DNA of 22,516 bases from a virus. The stretch is taken from positions 1-22,516 of the IMG/VR virus record IMGVR_UViG_3300048672_000151; one strand, 5' to 3'. The notes beneath the pieces were generated by a model, which searched no databases, was not told the origin of the DNA, and was given only the letters and a program-made list of their open reading frames with translations. Below, piece by piece: positions 19,355 through 22,516 of this stretch (position 1 is the first letter of the stretch; every line of letters starts with the position of its first letter). The translations under genes were made by a program, and so were the position numbers.

Positions 19355-22300
19355 TTATGCCTTGCGCCCATATCCCTTTGCTACCCAGTCAATTTGACCC
19401 GCTTTAGCCACGCCTGCCGAGTTGTAAATCTTAACAGTGAAGCCTGAAGCTGACTTGTTTGTGATCCGGTGGTAATCCCCTGTCACCATGTTGTCAATGT
19501 TGATTGCAATCGCCGGTGTTACAGAAAATGCCCCATCGAACGCAATACTTTGCCCATAAGAGGGAATACTTACGTTCTCCCCGCCTGCTACGCGATCAAC
19601 GGCGTCCAGCGACACAGCAAGTTCGGTCACATACATTGCGTGCTGTGCGCTAGTAACTGCCATCTCAACCTTGAACCGGAAGCCTCTTGCCGTGTAGTCC
19701 GACACAACAAACTCTGACCATTCTCCCCACACAGCCCCAGAACTATAAGGATCATCTGTTGTGGCGGAGACAAGCAGCTTCAGCGAGCCACTGTTAATGA
19801 TTTCCCCGTTGAACCTTGTCCAAGTGTTAATAGGATCAAGACGGCTATTGATTGTGTCGTTCTGCACAGCGGCGTAACCCTTAACATTACCAAAAGCCCG
19901 AACAGTGTATGTGTCGGTCAAATCAATAACATCACTGAACAGATAGGTGCCAGCTAGAGCCGTGTCATCCACAGGGAGCAGCCGCAGTGTTCCAGAGGCA
20001 ACTGTCAAGTTTGTCTTGGTGCCAGAGAACAACGGGTGCTCCGTAAGCGTAGCCATTGCGTTTGTGTTAAGCACGTCTGTGTATGCGCTGTTTGCGGAAG
20101 CAAAGCCAACAGAATATCTGCCGCCCTCATCAATAGCCTTGGCTGTGTATGTGCCCTGCATAAGCGGCACAACAACTTGTGTAGCGTTTCCGGGGGCTGT
20201 TGCAACAACAACACCGTCCTCCCAAGACACACTCTCTACCTTGTCTGTGTACTTGATGATAATACTGCCACCAACAGTAACATCGAGGTCGGGATGAGAA
20301 TCCCATACCACCAGCCCACCGCCATTGAGAGCCTTCACTGCCAACCCTGTAACATTGGTCGGGTTTGCTGTCTTGCCAAGAATTGAGATTGTCTCTGTGT
20401 AGCCTTGGCTTTGGTGCCCGAGCACGTCATTTGCCCATACGGTGAATACATAATCCCCCACAAGCGTATCAACCACCTCGTAGGAAGTTGCCTTTTGGCG
20501 CAGGCTCTCAAACCTACTGCCGTCTGGTGCTACAACATACACATCATACGTCACAGCCTTATTTGGGGTTTTCCAATCCACTCGCACCTTACTTTTTACA
20601 GATACCCCGTCAGAGTAAAGAATCTCTGTTGCCACAACATCTGTCACTGTTCCGACGTAGTTGGACGGTAAGGTGTTAAAAGTAAGCCGTTCATCTCGTT
20701 CAATCTTCGCATATTTGCTCGGATTGTAAGAGACAGCAGAAATTTCATACTTGGCACTCTCTGCTTCTGTCACACCTGTTACGCGAAATAATTCAGGCGC
20801 AATGTTGTTGTCAGCTATGATGAAGATGCTATCCTTAGCCAACTCTTTTGGGAGCACCGGCACAATCACCTGATTAGTTGTGCCAGATGTGGAGAACGTT
20901 GTCTCAACAAGTTTCCCATCCACGTCTAGGGCGGTGAAGGTGTAAGTCATTCCGCTAACAAAGGTCATTTCAGCATCGAGAGTTATCAGTGAGCCAGTAA
21001 GCATGAAGTTCTCTTCATCCACTTGTTCATAATACTCAAGCAGAAACTCCTTTACGCGGCCACCGCGACGTTCAGTGGCACGAAGGCTATCCGAGATTTT
21101 GATAACATCGCCGGGTTTGGGGATAATCCCCTCAATGCCCGCAGAAAATGTTACAGCGTCAGTCTCGTAGGAGTTGGTGTAGAGTAGCCACTTCCCAACA
21201 CGCCTAGCCATGCTTTTAGATGTACAACCGAACGCCACAACACTTGTGTGGTTGATATACCCCGTCTCGGCAATCACGTCATCATCAGCAACGTACTCAA
21301 CACCTTGTCTGTAGAAATTACTTGGATCGTTATACGTCACAGAGACAGCGTTGTAGCGGGTGTTTACATCGCTGGATTGGTAGGTGAACATCCCATCGAC
21401 AACGTTCGTGTTATTGAACGCATACACAGGGTCTTTAGGACTATCCTGCACAGGCACGATATTTCCTGTGGCCCAATATGTGATGCCTCGGAACACGGTT
21501 GCCATGTCGGAGATAATCCGGTATGCCTCTGCCTGATTGTTGATATATACATTGCAAGTGAAACGAGGCTCGTAACCACCTTGCCCATCCGGCACATACT
21601 CATCACAGTACTGCCCGATCTGATACAGAGAGGCTTTATCAACAAAGCTCTCGGGGATGCGCTCCCCAAGCCCGTATCGCTTGTTGGTCAGAAGATCATA
21701 GAAACACCACGCAGGGTTGTCACTCCAAGCCACCTTAAAGCCTCCGTCCCAGAAGCCCACATACTCTCGTGTCAAAGGGTTATAGTTATTCGGCACCTTG
21801 ATACGCAGCATTTTGCAATCATACGCCCGCGTAGGGACGCTGCTGAATTGTGTGGCATCGACACTAATCCCTGCCAACACGCTGCCCGGATAACGGAACT
21901 TCTCCTCTGTCACTACCGACACAGCTTGAAATGTTGTGGCATTCTGGAGGTAGTTGCTGGTGCTATCGGGAGTCAGGCGGGTAATGCGAACAGTGTAAGG
22001 ACTGTCACCTGTCACACGGAAAGCGTCCTCGCGCTCGTATGCCGAGGTGGTTTTACCGACAATGCGCCGAACACCATCGTCCGACACTGCAATTCCACCG
22101 ACGAGGCCCGACACTTGTGAATAGCTGCCCTGAATAAACGTACCAGCGGGAACAAACGAAGAGTCGGTCAAGGCTACCCTGAAATCCACACTGTCCGTGC
22201 TGCTGCAAGAATACGTTGTTGTGGCTGATGTAACAGCAGAGACGGATTCTGCCTTAATTGTAATCCAAGCGCCTGAGCCAACCTTCACCTGAAGCTCATA

Positions 22301-22516
22301 GACACAAGGCTGTAGCACTTCTGCACCTCCGTCAGCACTGTTCAAATAATAACGTGAAGGGTGAACTGTGTAGCTAATGGAAAACTTGCTATACCCCGTG
22401 TAAGGGCCAATCCCGTAAGTAAGTGGATCGTAAGTGTATGTGGGATCTTGCCTTGGAACTAAATGCCAAGTTGGGTTGTCATCGCTGCGATACTCAATCT
22501 TATATTCAACAGTGGT
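19355..22516 (-). CDS. Tail tip attachment protein, lambda gpJ-like (partial)
   Basis: The reading frame is open from the window edge to TAA 19357-19355, giving 1053 visible residues; its start lies beyond 22516. The central part carries gpJ/TipJ features: FWDGGFKVAWSDNPAWCFYD, then TNKRYGLGERIPESFVD and ADMATVFRG-like segments (here SDMATVFRGITYW), then PKDPVYAFN and a KPGDVIKISD strand. A fibronectin type III-like domain follows at about visible residues 617-710 (RVDWKTPNKAVTYDVYV, FTVWANDVLGHQSQGY). The C-terminal 300 residues are beta-rich and divergent, as expected for the receptor-contacting end. Lambda gpJ sits at the tail tip and binds the host receptor. It lies on the opposite strand to the replication genes and is followed by the fibre gene. 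Confidence 0.88.
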   Translation of the reverse strand, partial: TTVEYKIEYRSDDNPTWHLVPRQDPTYTYDPLTYGIGPYTGYSKFSISYTVHPSRYYLNSADGGAEVLQPCVYELQVKVGSGAWITIKAESVSAVTSATTTYSCSSTDSVDFRVALTDSSFVPAGTFIQGSYSQVSGLVGGIAVSDDGVRRIVGKTTSAYEREDAFRVTGDSPYTVRITRLTPDSTSNYLQNATTFQAVSVVTEEKFRYPGSVLAGISVDATQFSSVPTRAYDCKMLRIKVPNNYNPLTREYVGFWDGGFKVAWSDNPAWCFYDLLTNKRYGLGERIPESFVDKASLYQIGQYCDEYVPDGQGGYEPRFTCNVYINNQAEAYRIISDMATVFRGITYWATGNIVPVQDSPKDPVYAFNNTNVVDGMFTYQSSDVNTRYNAVSVTYNDPSNFYRQGVEYVADDDVIAETGYINHTSVVAFGCTSKSMARRVGKWLLYTNSYETDAVTFSAGIEGIIPKPGDVIKISDSLRATERRGGRVKEFLLEYYEQVDEENFMLTGSLITLDAEMTFVSGMTYTFTALDVDGKLVETTFSTSGTTNQVIVPVLPKELAKDSIFIIADNNIAPELFRVTGVTEAESAKYEISAVSYNPSKYAKIERDERLTFNTLPSNYVGTVTDVVATEILYSDGVSVKSKVRVDWKTPNKAVTYDVYVVAPDGSRFESLRQKATSYEVVDTLVGDYVFTVWANDVLGHQSQGYTETISILGKTANPTNVTGLAVKALNGGGLVVWDSHPDLDVTVGGSIIIKYTDKVESVSWEDGVVVATAPGNATQVVVPLMQGTYTAKAIDEGGRYSVGFASANSAYTDVLNTNAMATLTEHPLFSGTKTNLTVASGTLRLLPVDDTALAGTYLFSDVIDLTDTYTVRAFGNVKGYAAVQNDTINSRLDPINTWTRFNGEIINSGSLKLLVSATTDDPYSSGAVWGEWSEFVVSDYTARGFRFKVEMAVTSAQHAMYVTELAVSLDAVDRVAGGENVSIPSYGQSIAFDGAFSVTPAIAINIDNMVTGDYHRITNKSASGFTVKIYNSAGVAKAGQIDWVAKGYGRKA

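Noticed and set aside
21248-22120. 290-codon rightward open frame inside the gpJ gene
   Set aside because: It lies antisense to a clear gpJ coding sequence, has no recognisable domain and mirrors the codon structure of the real gene.
1-22516. CRISPR array or diversity-generating repeat
   Set aside because: No regularly spaced direct repeats and no reverse transcriptase-like gene were seen by eye.

Overview
The window is part of the genome of a tailed double-stranded DNA phage, most likely a siphovirus of a Gram-negative bacterium. The right end carries a lambda gpJ-like tail tip protein followed by a tail fibre gene, which is a non-contractile-tail arrangement. The rest is a complete phage DNA-replication module: TOPRIM/DnaB-type primase-helicase, T7-like family A DNA polymerase, SSB-like protein, FEN/PIN exonuclease, HNH endonuclease and DnaQ-like exonuclease. 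No integrase, repressor, rRNA, tRNA or CRISPR array was seen, so a lytic lifestyle is likely but not proven. The host cannot be named from this sequence.

Layout. Positions 1-2810 read leftward: the 5' end of a class II (B12-dependent) ribonucleotide reductase, a LAGLIDADG homing endonuclease directly in front of it, a small gene with its own consensus-like promoter, then an overlapping block of a beta-class DNA methyltransferase, a DUF3310 protein and two small proteins. Positions 2811-3395 form a divergent control region with promoter candidates in both directions, an operator-like palindrome and the remnant of a frameshifted leftward reading frame. Positions 3396-18456 read rightward with very tight spacing: small zinc-binding and hypothetical proteins, a SleB-type cell-wall hydrolase, primase-helicase, polymerase, a Dam-type methyltransferase, an SSB-like protein with its own near-perfect promoter and terminator, exonuclease, HNH endonuclease, an HTH/DEDDy/zinc-ribbon exonuclease, a MazG-like pyrophosphohydrolase, several unknown small proteins and a DsbA-like protein. 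A strong bidirectional terminator at about 18464-18500 separates this transcript from the leftward tail fibre and gpJ genes (18498-22516).

The most notable pattern is four homing-endonuclease genes (one LAGLIDADG, three HNH, one of them broken) placed seamlessly between metabolism and replication genes. The last codons of each supply the Shine-Dalgarno sequence of the next gene. The second is a pair of genes, plus a weaker third case, in which a run of five Gs puts the two halves of one protein out of frame by one base. The third is a set of unexplained structured or regulatory stretches: the divergent region, an inverted repeat around a -35 box at 1037-1086, and a 181-base non-coding segment at 14015-14195 with competing hairpins.

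How the genes work together: the ribonucleotide reductase and MazG-like enzyme would supply and clean the nucleotide pool. Helicase, polymerase, SSB and exonucleases copy the genome and degrade or process DNA. The two methyltransferases may protect phage DNA from host restriction. The SleB hydrolase probably acts on peptidoglycan, and the tail genes mediate host recognition.
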